A stretch of DNA of 64,000 bases from Planctomycetota bacterium (GCA_002705055.1 PAHY01000034.1:22822-86821); one strand, 5' to 3'; positions 7,601 to 16,800 are shown, counted from the stretch's first letter. Program-made: numbers and translations. Notes: generated by a model not told the origin, from the sequence alone.

Positions 7601-9042
7601 TCACGCTCAGTCTTCTTGCCGTGGCGGCGCTCCCGCAGCAGCCGCAGGAGTCCGACTACTACGAAGTGATTGACGTCACGATCCCCGACGAGGTCGTGCT
7701 CGAGGTCGGCGGCATCGAACAGATCGGCCCCGAGACCTTGCTGGCCTGCACGCGCCGCGGCGAAGTGTGGCGGATCGACGACTTCCGCAGCGAGACGCCG
7801 GAGTTCTCGCTGTGGGCAGACGGGCTGCAGGAGCCGCTCGGTCTGCTGTCCCACCAGGGCTGGATCTACTCGGTCACGCGCGGCGAGCTGCTGCGCATGC
7901 GCGACGCCAACGGCGATGGTCGCGCGGATCAGTTCCGGACGGTCTGTGACACCTGGAACATCAGCGGCAACTACCACGAGTACAACTTCGGTCCGCGCAT
8001 CGATCCCGAGGGCAACTTCTGGATCACGACCAATAAGCCCTTCGGCGGCGAGCCCTTCGGCCGGGTCGAATGGCGCGGCTGGGCCATGAAGATCACGCCG
8101 GAGGGCGAGATGATCCCGATGGCGGGCGGCCTGCGTTCGCCGGCCGGGGTCGAGGTCGCGCCGTGGGGTGATGTCTTCTACACCGACAACCAGGGCGAGT
8201 GGTGCGGCGCCTCCAAGCTCTCGCACATCGAGGAAGGCGACTTCCACGGCCACCCCTGGGGGATCGGCTCGGCCAAGCTGCCGGCCTCGCGCGTCGAGCA
8301 TCCGGGCGAAGTGCCGGACGGCATCATGATGCCGAAGGCCGAAGGCGTCGTGCCGCACTTCAAGCTGCCGGCGGTGTGGTTCCCGTATGACAAGATGGGG
8401 CGTTCACCGAGCGGCATGGCCTGGGACACCAGCGAAGGTTCCTTCGGTCCCTTTGCCGGCCATCTCTTCGTCGGGGATCAGTACTCCGCCGAATTGATGC
8501 GCGTCAGCCTCGAGCAGGTTGATGGCCACTGGCAGGGGGCGTGTTACCCCTTCCGTCACGGGCTGGGCACCGGGCTGATCCGGGTGCGGCAGCTGGACGG
8601 CGGCGAGATGTTGGTCGGCGGCAGCGATCGCGGCTGGGCCGCGCTGGGCGCCGATCCCTGGGCGCTGCAGCGGCTGCGCTGGACGGGCAAGGTGCCCTTT
8701 GAGATTCACGAGATGAAGGCGGCCCCGGGCGGCTTCCTGCTGAACTTCACCAAGCAGGCGGATCCGGACACCCTCGCGGATGCCAAGCTCACGATGAAGA
8801 GCTACACCTACGAGCTGCACGCGGCCTATGGCAGCAAGGAGTTCGAGACGGTCGAGCTGGAGCTCGGCGAGCTGCGTTCGCTCTCGGTGGACCCGCGCAG
8901 CTATTACCTGCCCGTCGAAGGGCTGCGCGCGGGCTATGTGCACGAGCTGCACGTGGAAGGGCTGCGCAGCGTCGACGGCGACGAGCTGGTGCACCACGAC
9001 GCCTACTACACGCTGATCCGTCTGGCGCCGGAGCCGGAATAA
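7594..9042 (+). CDS. Secreted beta-propeller protein, sorbosone-dehydrogenase/'membrane-bound dehydrogenase' type
   Basis: The ATG at 7594 overlaps the previous stop by 7 bases and gives a 482-residue protein with a signal peptide (MVITLSLLAVAALP). Blade-like repeats with DANGDGRAD, GGLRSPAGVEV and GDVFYTDNQGEW motifs match the propeller proteins that planctomycete genomes annotate as putative membrane-bound dehydrogenases. Unlike many relatives it lacks a cytochrome c domain, but its operon partner just upstream has five haem motifs. This suggests a split oxidoreductase. The C-terminal ~110 residues form a separate beta-rich domain (YTYELHAAYGSKEF onward). Catalytic cofactor and substrate unknown. 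Confidence 0.72.
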   Translation: MVITLSLLAVAALPQQPQESDYYEVIDVTIPDEVVLEVGGIEQIGPETLLACTRRGEVWRIDDFRSETPEFSLWADGLQEPLGLLSHQGWIYSVTRGELLRMRDANGDGRADQFRTVCDTWNISGNYHEYNFGPRIDPEGNFWITTNKPFGGEPFGRVEWRGWAMKITPEGEMIPMAGGLRSPAGVEVAPWGDVFYTDNQGEWCGASKLSHIEEGDFHGHPWGIGSAKLPASRVEHPGEVPDGIMMPKAEGVVPHFKLPAVWFPYDKMGRSPSGMAWDTSEGSFGPFAGHLFVGDQYSAELMRVSLEQVDGHWQGACYPFRHGLGTGLIRVRQLDGGEMLVGGSDRGWAALGADPWALQRLRWTGKVPFEIHEMKAAPGGFLLNFTKQADPDTLADAKLTMKSYTYELHAAYGSKEFETVELELGELRSLSVDPRSYYLPVEGLRAGYVHELHVEGLRSVDGDELVHHDAYYTLIRLAPEPE

Positions 9043-9046
9043 AAAA

Positions 9047-9107
9047 TGGGCCCGGCCGATGATTGAGCGGTGCGCCCCATGCACCTACTCCGGCCGGACC
9101 CAAAAAT
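9047..9107 (+). terminator. Hairpin after the sugar operon, possible terminator
   Basis: Five bases after the operon's last stop codon, TGGGCCCGGCCG (9047-9058) can pair with CGGCCGGACCCA (9091-9102) with one mismatch around a 32-base loop. It is flanked by A-runs on both sides (9041-9046 and 9102-9106). The T-tract needed for plus-strand intrinsic termination is missing; the A-run before the stem becomes U in minus-strand RNA, so it fits termination of leftward transcripts better. Confidence 0.4.
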
Positions 9108-9121
9108 CTGAAGAGCGGAGG

Positions 9122-9143
9122 CTCTCCGAGGGGGCTCGGAGAG
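9122..9143. other. Perfect 9-bp inverted repeat
   Basis: CTCTCCGAG (9122-9130) and CTCGGAGAG (9135-9143) form a perfect stem with a 4-base G loop. It lies between the sugar operon and the convergent surface-protein gene, about 20 bases after the larger hairpin. No T-tract follows. It may be part of a transcript-end structure or an operator. The rest of 9143-9302 shows nothing I can assign. Confidence 0.4.
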
Positions 9144-9302
9144 AGGTCGCAACGCGCCGGGATCATCGAGGGGATGGTCGGGGCAAGGCAGCGCGAGGAC
9201 CCGTTCTTCATGCACTTAGCGTGCCAACCCCAAGTTTTCCCTCAGAAGGCCCTTCCGGGGGACTAGGGGTGCATCAAAGTGAGATTGGGCGGACGGGATG
9301 TA

Positions 9303-11747
9303 TCAATCTGATGCATTCGCGAGGCGGATCCGGTCGGTCTCGTCCAGCTCAAGCCGAATGGTCTGCTGAGAGCCGCGGATCAATACCTCGGTGTCAATCT
9401 GCCCATGACCGACCTGGGCGCGCAGCTCCTGCGCCCAGAAGGGGGCGCGGATCCGCATCCGCCAGCGGCCCTCGAGCAGGTGCTCGGTGTCGTCGATCTG
9501 CCCGGCGCGCCGCGCGCCCTGCGCCTCTTGGATGGCGAAGCCTGGGTACTCCTGCAGCCCGGGCACGTCGATGGGCTCCCAGCTGACGTTGCCCCAGACG
9601 GGCTGTGAGAATCCGCTGACCACCACGCGCGTCAGGGTGGTCGGCAGGGTGTCGACCTGGAAGGTGCGGACATCGCCGGCGGCGAGCACCACTTCCAGAT
9701 CAGCGAGCGGCACCCCCGAGCGTTCCGCCGAGAATGTCACCCTGCCGGGCAGCAGCGTGATCTCGGTGGGGCCACCGCCCAGGTCCGGCAGCTCGACGCT
9801 GGTCGAGCTGAGGCGCTGCCGCTCACCGTTCAGGGGTGAGTAGCGCGGGGTCTGATCGCGGTAGCGCCGGGAGCCGCGCAGCCCTTCCAGGCGATTCGCC
9901 GGGAAGCTGCCCAGGGACAGCAGCAGCGTGGCGGTCTGGTAGTCGTGATCGAAGTGCGTCGTGCCGGCGGGCATCCACAGGTACGCGCCTTCGACCGGCG
10001 TCAGCCACTTGTCCTCCGGGCGAACGTAGAGGCGCAGTTCGTCCTTCGGGGCATCGTCCAGGCTCCAGCTGCCGTCGGGGCGCGTCTCGACGCGGGTCGA
10101 AAAGCCGCGCGATGTTCGGAGATCGACGCGGCACGGGAACAGCGGCTTGCCGCCGGCGGTGAGCCGGCCGGTGATCGTGCGGATGCCCTCGAAGTGGAAG
10201 ACGTGTTCCATGTCGAGTCCGATCACGACCAGGTCATCCAAGGGCAACTGCACCGAAGAGTTCGCCAGGGTCAGTCGCGCGGAGTAACGGTCGGCGGGCA
10301 GGCGCACCGAAGCGCGCCCGGCGGCCAGGCTGACGTCCTGCTGATGGTCGGTTTCGTGGCCGTACAGATTGAGGCTGGCCCCTTCAAGGAGCTCGGGGCG
10401 CGGGCAGCGCACCTCCAGCTCGACCTGTGCCGCCGCGGACAGCGTCAGCTCGTAGGGACCGTCGCCGACCAGCTTCTGCGACAGCATGACGCCCTCGCTG
10501 CCGACGCGCCGGACGTGCAGGAAGCTGATTTCGCCCTGCCAGCCGCTGGGTAGTTCGAAGTGGCCATCCTCATCGACCTGGACCCAATCCACTGCTTCGT
10601 GGTTCCATACCGGCGAAGGCATGTACTCCTGCCAGCCCCAGCCTTCCCAGGCGGCGGTGGTGCCGACCTCAAACACCGTCGGTTTCTCGTCGCCCTGCAC
10701 GAACAGTCGGCCCTTGCGCGGGCGCCAGTTGGTCGCCAGTTCCGCGCCGGGTTGAATGCGACCCTCATCGACTTCGGTCCAGACCCACTGCGTGGTGGCG
10801 TCGCGCAGCTGCACGCTCCAGAAACCCCAGCGCGCTTCCGGGGGAAGGTCGCCCCAGCCATCCTCATCGAGGGTGACGACCTTGCGATACCAGGGGAAGC
10901 AGATCTGCGCGCCCGCGTGCGGGCTGCCGTCCTGGCGCACGAAGCGCATGCGCAGTTCTTCGGGCTGAGACAGCGAGACCTGATCGCGCCGGCGCAGCGT
11001 CCAGTGATCGACGTAGCGCTTGACGTAGCCTTCCTTGCGCACCTCGGCGGTGTAGTCTTCGCTCACTTCCGGATCGGGGATCCGCACCTTGCCGTCGGCA
11101 TCGCTGATCAGCACTTCATGCGGCAAGGATGCGAAGTTGCGCAGATCAAAGAAGCCGCCGCTGCGATCCGATTGCGCGTCGATCAGCAGCTCGACCTCGG
11201 CGCCCTCAATCGGCAGGCCGCTTTCCTGGTCGACGATCCGGATCTCCTTGCCTTCGTCCGGCTTGAGAATGATCAGGTTGCCCTCGAGCTGGCGCACCCA
11301 CTTGCGACCGATCGACAGTCCTTCCTTCCACGCGCAGATGTTGCGTCCATCCTGAGGGCCGAAGTCCTCCAGCAGCGGAATCTCGAAGCTGCCGTCCTCC
11401 TGAGTCTTCAGCGGCTCGGTTTCCCGGTCGGTCATGACCCAGGCCTCGGCGACCGGTTCATAGTTCTCGTCGAGCACGGTGCCGCGCAGGTAGCGCTCCG
11501 GGATCTCGCCGGTGCCGGCCGGAGTGCCGCCGGGGTCGACTGGGGCGATCGTCTCGACCTCGCTGCGGTCGCCTGAGGACGTCCCGTCGCCGTCTTCCTC
11601 CACCACTGGCTGGCGATCAATCTCCTGTTCGACTTCGGTCGAGCTGTCGTCCTCGGCAGCATGCACGCTGGGGCCGGACAGCAGCACGGCCAGGCAGGCC
11701 AATACCAGGGCCAGCGCGGCAAGTGCGGCGAGATGGGAGCGATGCAT
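9303..11747 (-). CDS. Large exported protein with carboxypeptidase-regulatory-like beta domains
   Basis: I chose the internal ATG at 11747 because it places a classical signal peptide (basic MHRSH, then an Ala/Leu-rich core) at the N-terminus; an in-frame ATG at 11768 would add seven residues. The ~814-residue protein has a low-complexity acidic linker (~30-80). Repeated beta domains of the carboxypeptidase-regulatory type follow, e.g. RGTVLDENYEPVAEAWV, RIVDQESGLPIEGAEVEL and a later GRLTAGGKPLFPCRVDL segment. Such domains usually belong to cell-surface or secreted proteins and carry no enzymatic site themselves. No transmembrane anchor or sorting signal is evident at the C-terminus. Function unknown. 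It is convergent with the sugar operon. Confidence 0.65.
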   Translation of the reverse strand: MHRSHLAALAALALVLACLAVLLSGPSVHAAEDDSSTEVEQEIDRQPVVEEDGDGTSSGDRSEVETIAPVDPGGTPAGTGEIPERYLRGTVLDENYEPVAEAWVMTDRETEPLKTQEDGSFEIPLLEDFGPQDGRNICAWKEGLSIGRKWVRQLEGNLIILKPDEGKEIRIVDQESGLPIEGAEVELLIDAQSDRSGGFFDLRNFASLPHEVLISDADGKVRIPDPEVSEDYTAEVRKEGYVKRYVDHWTLRRRDQVSLSQPEELRMRFVRQDGSPHAGAQICFPWYRKVVTLDEDGWGDLPPEARWGFWSVQLRDATTQWVWTEVDEGRIQPGAELATNWRPRKGRLFVQGDEKPTVFEVGTTAAWEGWGWQEYMPSPVWNHEAVDWVQVDEDGHFELPSGWQGEISFLHVRRVGSEGVMLSQKLVGDGPYELTLSAAAQVELEVRCPRPELLEGASLNLYGHETDHQQDVSLAAGRASVRLPADRYSARLTLANSSVQLPLDDLVVIGLDMEHVFHFEGIRTITGRLTAGGKPLFPCRVDLRTSRGFSTRVETRPDGSWSLDDAPKDELRLYVRPEDKWLTPVEGAYLWMPAGTTHFDHDYQTATLLLSLGSFPANRLEGLRGSRRYRDQTPRYSPLNGERQRLSSTSVELPDLGGGPTEITLLPGRVTFSAERSGVPLADLEVVLAAGDVRTFQVDTLPTTLTRVVVSGFSQPVWGNVSWEPIDVPGLQEYPGFAIQEAQGARRAGQIDDTEHLLEGRWRMRIRAPFWAQELRAQVGHGQIDTEVLIRGSQQTIRLELDETDRIRLANASD

Positions 11748-11821
11748 CACAGGGGGATAGAGCTCCATGCTAGCCGCGAATCCGAGCGGGGTTTCGGAAG
11801 CTCGCTCCTAGGATGGGCGGC

Positions 11822-12541
11822 ATGCGAGTCCTGCTCGGTTCGGGTGGCTTCCGCGGTGAAAGGCGCCGCGATGCTCTGCGCGCGGCGATGCGCGCGCATT
11901 TCGGCGAGATCAAGCGCCTGCTCTTCGTGCCCTACGCGCTCGCCGATGGCGACGCCTACATCGACGCGCTCGAGCGGGCCGAGCTGGATGCCGGCTACCA
12001 GCTGGTCGGCATCCACCGCGAGGGCGACCCGGTGCAGGCGATCGAGGAGGCGGAGGGGATCTACGTTGGCGGGGGCAACACCTTCCGGCTCATCCAGCGC
12101 ATGCAGCGCGAGGGCCTTCTCGAGCCGATCCGCCGCCGGGTCGCTGCCGGCCTGCCCTATCTGGGGATCTCGGCGGGCACCAACGTCGCCTGCCCGACGA
12201 TGCAGACCACCAACGACATGCCGATCGTCCGCCCCGACAGCTTCGAGGCGCTCGGCCTCGTGCCGTTTCAGGTCAATACGCACTACTACCAAGGGCAGAT
12301 CCACGTGAAGCGAGGCGAGGGGGACTACGAGGAGCACTTCGGCGAGACCCGGGATGACCGGATCCGCGAGTTCCACGAAGAGAACACGACACCGGTGCTC
12401 GGACTTTGGGAATCTGGTCTGATCCGGCGCGACGGCGAGCAGCTGGAGTTGTTGAGGGGCGCGGTGCGGGTTTTTCGTCGGGGGGAGCAGCCGGTCGATC
12501 TGGACGAGGGCAGCGACCTGTCCGAGTTCCTACGAGTCTGA
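11822..12541 (+). CDS. pepE: Dipeptidase E (alpha-aspartyl dipeptidase, S51 family)
   Basis: PepE cleaves N-terminal Asp-X dipeptides with a catalytic Ser in a strained turn. The diagnostic YLGISAGTNVA segment is present, with the nucleophile Ser at about residue 117, preceded by the family's VGGGNTFRL motif (~82-90). The VNTHYY segment (~151-156) supplies the expected His. Total length (239 residues) matches the family. I prefer the ATG at 11822, which has an AGG 9 bases upstream; an ATG at 11813 would add three residues. The last two codons and the stop (12536-12541) lie inside the left end of a mobile element, so its 3' end has been fixed by that insertion. Cytoplasmic. Confidence 0.88.
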   Translation: MRVLLGSGGFRGERRRDALRAAMRAHFGEIKRLLFVPYALADGDAYIDALERAELDAGYQLVGIHREGDPVQAIEEAEGIYVGGGNTFRLIQRMQREGLLEPIRRRVAAGLPYLGISAGTNVACPTMQTTNDMPIVRPDSFEALGLVPFQVNTHYYQGQIHVKRGEGDYEEHFGETRDDRIREFHEENTTPVLGLWESGLIRRDGEQLELLRGAVRVFRRGEQPVDLDEGSDLSEFLRV

Positions 12542-12695
12542 CCCCCTTAAATGGTGCAGGTGGCGCTTAAGTCTCTTGCATACAGCGGTTTACGAACGCT
12601 TTCTCATCTCGCCACCCGCTCTTGAGAGGGCGTGCGGAACTTGCTTGCCAGACTGTACTTAGAAGAGAAGTGCAACACTCAAGGGGGTCAGACTC
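12534..12695. mobile_element. MITE-like element with inverted ends matching the insertion sequence at 63094
   Basis: A 162-bp non-coding segment is bounded by inverted repeats. The left end starts GAGTCTGACCCCCTT, and the right end read inward is GAGTCTGACCCCCTTGAGTG. The right end is identical over 20 bases to the end of the insertion sequence at 63094-63113; the left end differs from it at two of those positions. There is no open reading frame of note inside. This is the expected form of a non-autonomous element mobilised by the related transposase. No clear target duplication is visible at its edges. It supplies the pepE stop codon on its left and lies about 150 bases upstream of the hsp20 promoter. 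Confidence 0.72.
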
Positions 12696-12845
12696 CCCGA
12701 CAATCTGGCAGGCACGACAGCCAATGCGGCAGCGCCGATCCGGCGCCGATCAAGCCGCCATCCAGGCGATTCCGCGCTTTCTTTTCGCCCTCCAGACGGG
12801 CGGAGCGCGCAAATTATCTTGGACGTTCCCAGTTTTATCGGACGA

Positions 12846-12862
12846 TGGCACGGGGCTTGCAT
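12846..12862 (+). promoter_or_regulatory. Sigma-54 (-24/-12) promoter of hsp20
   Basis: TGGCACGGGGCTTGCAT matches the sigma-54 consensus TGGCACG-N4-TTGCA exactly. The GG (12847-12848) and GC (12859-12860) are spaced at the required 12 bases. Transcription would begin near 12872, giving a leader of about 34 bases with GGAGGAAT just before the hsp20 ATG at 12906. Such promoters need an enhancer-binding ATPase, usually bound 80-200 bases upstream; that zone includes the right part of the MITE. Confidence 0.7.
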
Positions 12863-12905
12863 CTCTCCCGCAGCGCCGCGATGGCGCGATTTCGGAGGAA
12901 TAGAG

Positions 12906-13418
12906 ATGACGAACAAGAACCAAGCCCAGAACGGGGTCGCTTGTGCGGCCTCCCCGGCGCGTGTTGCGCGCCCTGTTGCCCGTCTGCGCCGTCGCCCGGA
13001 TGGCTTCGGCGCCCTCTGGCCCAACCTCGAGGCCTTGTTTGAGCCCTTCTGGGGTTCGGATGATGCCCCGGCAGCCGACTTCCGCCCGGCGATTGAGCTG
13101 AGCGAGACGGACGAGGCCTATCAGATCCGTGCCGAGCTCCCGGGCGTGGCGCGCGAGAACATCGAGCTCAAGCTGGAGGAGGACCTGGTCATTCTCAAGG
13201 GCTCGAAAGAGGCTCGGGACGAGTCCGAAGAGGGCACGGTCCACCGCTCAGAACGGGTCTTCGGCAGCTTCGAACGGCGTTTTCGTCTGCCGCACGAGCT
13301 GGACGCTGAGGCCGCCGAGGCGAAGTTTGAGAACGGCGTTCTGACGGTGCGCCTGCCCAAGCTCGAGCCGGAGAAGCGCTCGCGGGTGATTCCGGTGGAC
13401 ACTTCCGACCCCAGCTAG
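12906..13418 (+). CDS. Small heat-shock protein, Hsp20/alpha-crystallin family
   Basis: Starting at the ATG behind a strong GGAGGA ribosome site, the protein has 170 residues: an Arg/Ala-rich N-terminal arm (~1-50) and a complete alpha-crystallin domain (~58-155). The domain shows the hallmark YQIRAELPGVARENIEL and FENGVLTVRLPK segments; the latter is the A-x-x-x-G-V-L motif near the domain end. Hsp20 oligomers hold unfolding proteins for refolding by other chaperones and do not use ATP. The gene stands alone between a sigma-54 promoter and a T-rich region at 13530, so it is probably monocistronic and stress-induced. Upstream in-frame starts (12819) would lie before the promoter and are not used. 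Confidence 0.92.
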   Translation: MTNKNQAQNGVACAASPARVARPVARLRRRPDGFGALWPNLEALFEPFWGSDDAPAADFRPAIELSETDEAYQIRAELPGVARENIELKLEEDLVILKGSKEARDESEEGTVHRSERVFGSFERRFRLPHELDAEAAEAKFENGVLTVRLPKLEPEKRSRVIPVDTSDPS

Positions 13419-13539
13419 GGGCCGGTGCGGGAAGGATCAGCGCGGATCGACACGATCGATCGAATCGTTGAGAGGGGATTCGCAGGCCGATCCGGGGGGA
13501 ATATGGCCGCAGCGCTGGTCCTTTCCGCATTTTTTTTCC

Positions 13540-13690
13540 GCCAAAATTCCAGGTGTTGGTGCAGTAACCACACCTGGCAGCCGGCGTAAAAGCTGGCATC
13601 TCAGCGCTCTGCTGCCCCGGGCAGATGCGTGTCGTCTATCACGGGGACTGGAGGGGGCTTTCTGGGGAGGAAGCCCTCTTTTTTTTTGTG
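13540..13690 (+). ncRNA. Candidate structured RNA ending in an intrinsic terminator
   Basis: No gene fits 13419-13861 (443 bases). Within it three consecutive stems can form. The first is CCAGGTG (13549-13555) with CACCTGG (13571-13577), extended by TGGT/ACCA around a 6-base loop. The second is GCCGGC with GCTGGC (about 13580-13596). The third is CTGCCCCGGGCAG (about 13611-13623). They are followed by a terminator at 13651-13687. The hsp20 transcript likely stops at the T8 run at 13530, so this could be an independent small RNA or an attenuated leader of the TPR operon 170 bases on. It does not match riboswitch consensus motifs I know, and it lacks the SRP RNA core. Confidence 0.35.
13651..13687 (+). 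terminator. Rho-independent terminator
   Basis: A 10-bp GC-rich stem pairs 13651-13660 with 13671-13680, with G-T pairs near its base, around a 10-base loop. It runs directly into a tract of nine T (13679-13687). This is a strong plus-strand intrinsic terminator. No protein gene ends before it apart from hsp20, 230 bases away, beyond another T-run. Confidence 0.72.
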
Positions 13691-13861
13691 GCGCGAAGGG
13701 GATTGAGCGACATAAAAAGGGGGGTCCGTCCGATAGGGGAAAGGCTGGTCTCGCAGGCTCTGTACTCCGCCTCGAGTCCACCCGGGATTGGCGGAACTTG
13801 GGATTTCCCAAAATCGTCGTAATCCTAGTCCGAACACAAGTTTCACGGGCTGAATCACACC

Positions 13862-16800
13862 ATGACCCACGCACTGTTGCTTCTGTTTCCGCTGCTCGCC
13901 GCACCGCAAGGGGGCCCGGATGAACAGTACCAATTCGTAATCGGGCTCGCCGAGAAGGGCCTGCACGACCAGGTTGTCCGCGAAGCCGAGGATTTCCTCA
14001 GCTCTTATCCGGACCATCCGAAGGCCGTCCCGACACGCTACCGCCTGGCCGCCGCCCAGTATTCGCTGGGCGCGCTCGACGACGCTGCCGCCAATTTCGC
14101 GCCGCTCGCGGCCCTCGAGGGCTTCGAGTTCCGCGCCGAATCGGGGCTGCGCCTCGCCCAGTGCCAGATGGCCGGCGAGCAGTTCGCTGAAGCGGCCACC
14201 AGCCTGGAGACGGTCCTGACGCTTGAAAAGGAGTACCTGATCAAGCCGGCCACCTTCCTGCTCGCCGAGGCTTACTTCCGTGGTTCGGAGTACGCCAAGG
14301 CCAAGCAGCGCTACACCGAAGTCGCCGCTGTCGAGGAGTACACCAAAGACAGTCTGTACGGCATGACCTGGTGCGCCTACCGCCTCAAGGAGTACGACGA
14401 GGCGATTCGCGTGGCGAATGACTTCGCTGGTCGCTACCAGGGCGATCCGCTGGTCGCCGAGCTGATGTTCCTGGCCGGCGAAGCCCACCTCGAGGCCGAG
14501 CGCCCCGCGGATGCGCTCACTTCCTATGCCAAGGTCCAGGCCGGCCCCTTCGCCGACGCAGCCGTTCGTGGTTCCGGCTTCGCGTCCGCCAAGATGGGCG
14601 ATCACGCCGCCGCCGCGGGTCACTTCGGTCGCATCGTCGCCGATTTCCCGCAGAGCCGCTTCCGCCTGGAAGCCATGCTCCAGCAGGGCATTCACCTGCT
14701 CAAGGCCGAGCGCGCCGCCGAGGCGCTGCAGGCGCTGGCCAGCACCGACCTCAACGACAACCCGGACGCGCTCTACTGGCGCGCCCAGGCCCAGCAGCGC
14801 ACCGGCGATCCGGAAGCTGCCATCGCGACCCTCGAAGCTGCCATGCAGCTCAACCCTTCGGACGAGCTGCGCGGTCGGATGGCTTCGGCCCGCGGTGACA
14901 TTCTGTTCGACCTGGGTCGTCACGACGAGGCCACCGAGGCCTACGGCGAGGCCGAGTCGGATTACTCGCTGCACGCCGCTGCGGTCGCCAGCCTCAACGC
15001 CGGCGAGTCCGAGCGCGCCGTCCAGCTGGCCCGCCAGCTGATCGAGAGCTTCCCGGAGAGCCCGTACATGTCCAAGGCGCAGCTCGCGCTCGGCGAGGGG
15101 CTGCTCCAACTCAAGGAGTACGGGGAAGCCGCGCAGATCTTCGGGACCACCGCGGTCAGCGAAGACCCGGCGCACCGCTCGCGCGCGCTGTCGCGTCAGG
15201 CTTGGTCGCTCTACCTTCTGAAAGAGCTGCCCACTTCGGCCACCGCGTTCGCCGCGGTCTACACCGAGCTGCCGCAGGCCGAAGAGGCCGAGGAAGCGCA
15301 CTACATGCACGGCCGCTGCCTGGTCGAGCTCGAGCAAGAGCAGGAGGCCGCGCAGGTCTGGCTGTCCTACCTCGAGACCTACCCGGAATCGCAGCGCAAG
15401 GCCGAGCTGCTGCTGCGTCTCGGTCGCATGAAGACCGGCGACGAGGGCATGAAGCACCTCGAAGAGCTGGTCGCTGCCTACGGCGATTCGGCGCTCGCGC
15501 CGCGCGCGCTGATGGAGCTGGCGGACGGTCACTACCAGGCCGGTCGCCTGCCCGAAGCCGAGACCGCCTTTACTCAGCTGCTCACCGGCTACCCGGACAG
15601 CGAGCTGGCTCCGGCCGCGGGCTACGGCCTCGCCTGGTGCTACTACGACACCGAGCGCTACGCCGAAGCGGCGGACATCCTGCGTCAGGTCACCGCCGTG
15701 GCCGACCAGGGTCAGGCCGAAGCGGCTCCGCCCAGCGAACTGCTGCAGTCCGCTTTCGAGCTGCGCATCTGGGCCGAGCAGAAGGCAGAGAACGCCGAAG
15801 GCGCGGTCGAGGCTTACGAGGCCTTCGCCGCCAGCCAGCCGGAAGAGGCACGTCTGTTCGAAGCCGCGCGCGCCGTGGCCTCGGCGCTGCGTGACGCCGG
15901 CGAAACCGAGCGCGCCTCGACCCTGCTCGCCAGCGTCGCCGAGAATTTCGGCGGCAGCGAGCGCGCGGCGGCGTCTCTCCTCGAGGTGATCTATCTCGAG
16001 CTCGACCAGCAGCAGCCGGAAGAGGCCACTTCGGCCCTCTACACCGCGCTCGAGCTGGCCCCGGCCGACCCGGCCCTGGCCGAAGCCGCCTTCTTCGTCG
16101 GCGAAGCCTGGTTCAAGCTGGGTGACGGTCAGAAGGCAGTCGATGCCTACAGCGTCGCCGCCGACAACCCGGCCTGCCCGCTGGCCGCCGAAGCCAAGTA
16201 CAAGCTCGGCTTCACGCTGCTGCGCGCCGACCAAGTCGCGGATGCTGCTACTGCCTTCGGCCGCGTCGTGCGCGATCACGAAGGTCACAAGCTGCACGGC
16301 GAGAGCACTTTCCTCTATGGCGAGTGCCTGTTCCGCACCGGCAACTACGCCGATGCCGCCACCCAGTTCGGCAACCTGCGCGCCAAGCAGCCGCTGCACC
16401 AGATCATGCCGAAGAACCTGTTCCGCCTCGGCATGGCGGAGTTCCAGCTCGAGAAGTACGCGGAAGCCGATCTGACGCTCACCGAGCTGGCTACCAAGTA
16501 CCCCGAGTTCGCCAACCTGGCCGAAGCCGAACTGTGGCGTGGCCGTTCGCTGGCCGCTCTCGGCAAGCGCCGCCCGGCGCAGCAGGCCTTCGAGCGCGTC
16601 CTGGCGCGGGACAAGGGTGTGCTGTCGGCGCGCGCGCACCTCGGCCTGGGCAAGCTTGCCCTCGATGCCGAGGAAGTCGAGGAAGCGCTGTCCAGCTTCC
16701 TCAAGGTCGCGGTGCTGTATGGCACCGAGGCTGAGGTCTCCGAGGCTCTCTACTTCGCCGGTGTCTGCCTCGAGCAGCAGGGCGACGCCGCCCGCGCTGC

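Noticed and set aside
12534..12695. Repeat ends considered as a CRISPR or REP cluster
   Set aside because: Only one inverted pair, no direct repeats with spacers; the match to the IS end identifies it as a MITE.
13549..13650. Resemblance to SRP (4.5S) RNA: GCAG...GCAGATG...GTGT segments
   Set aside because: The conserved GGTCAGG...GGAAGCAGCC core loop of SRP RNA is missing; kept only as an unclassified structured RNA.
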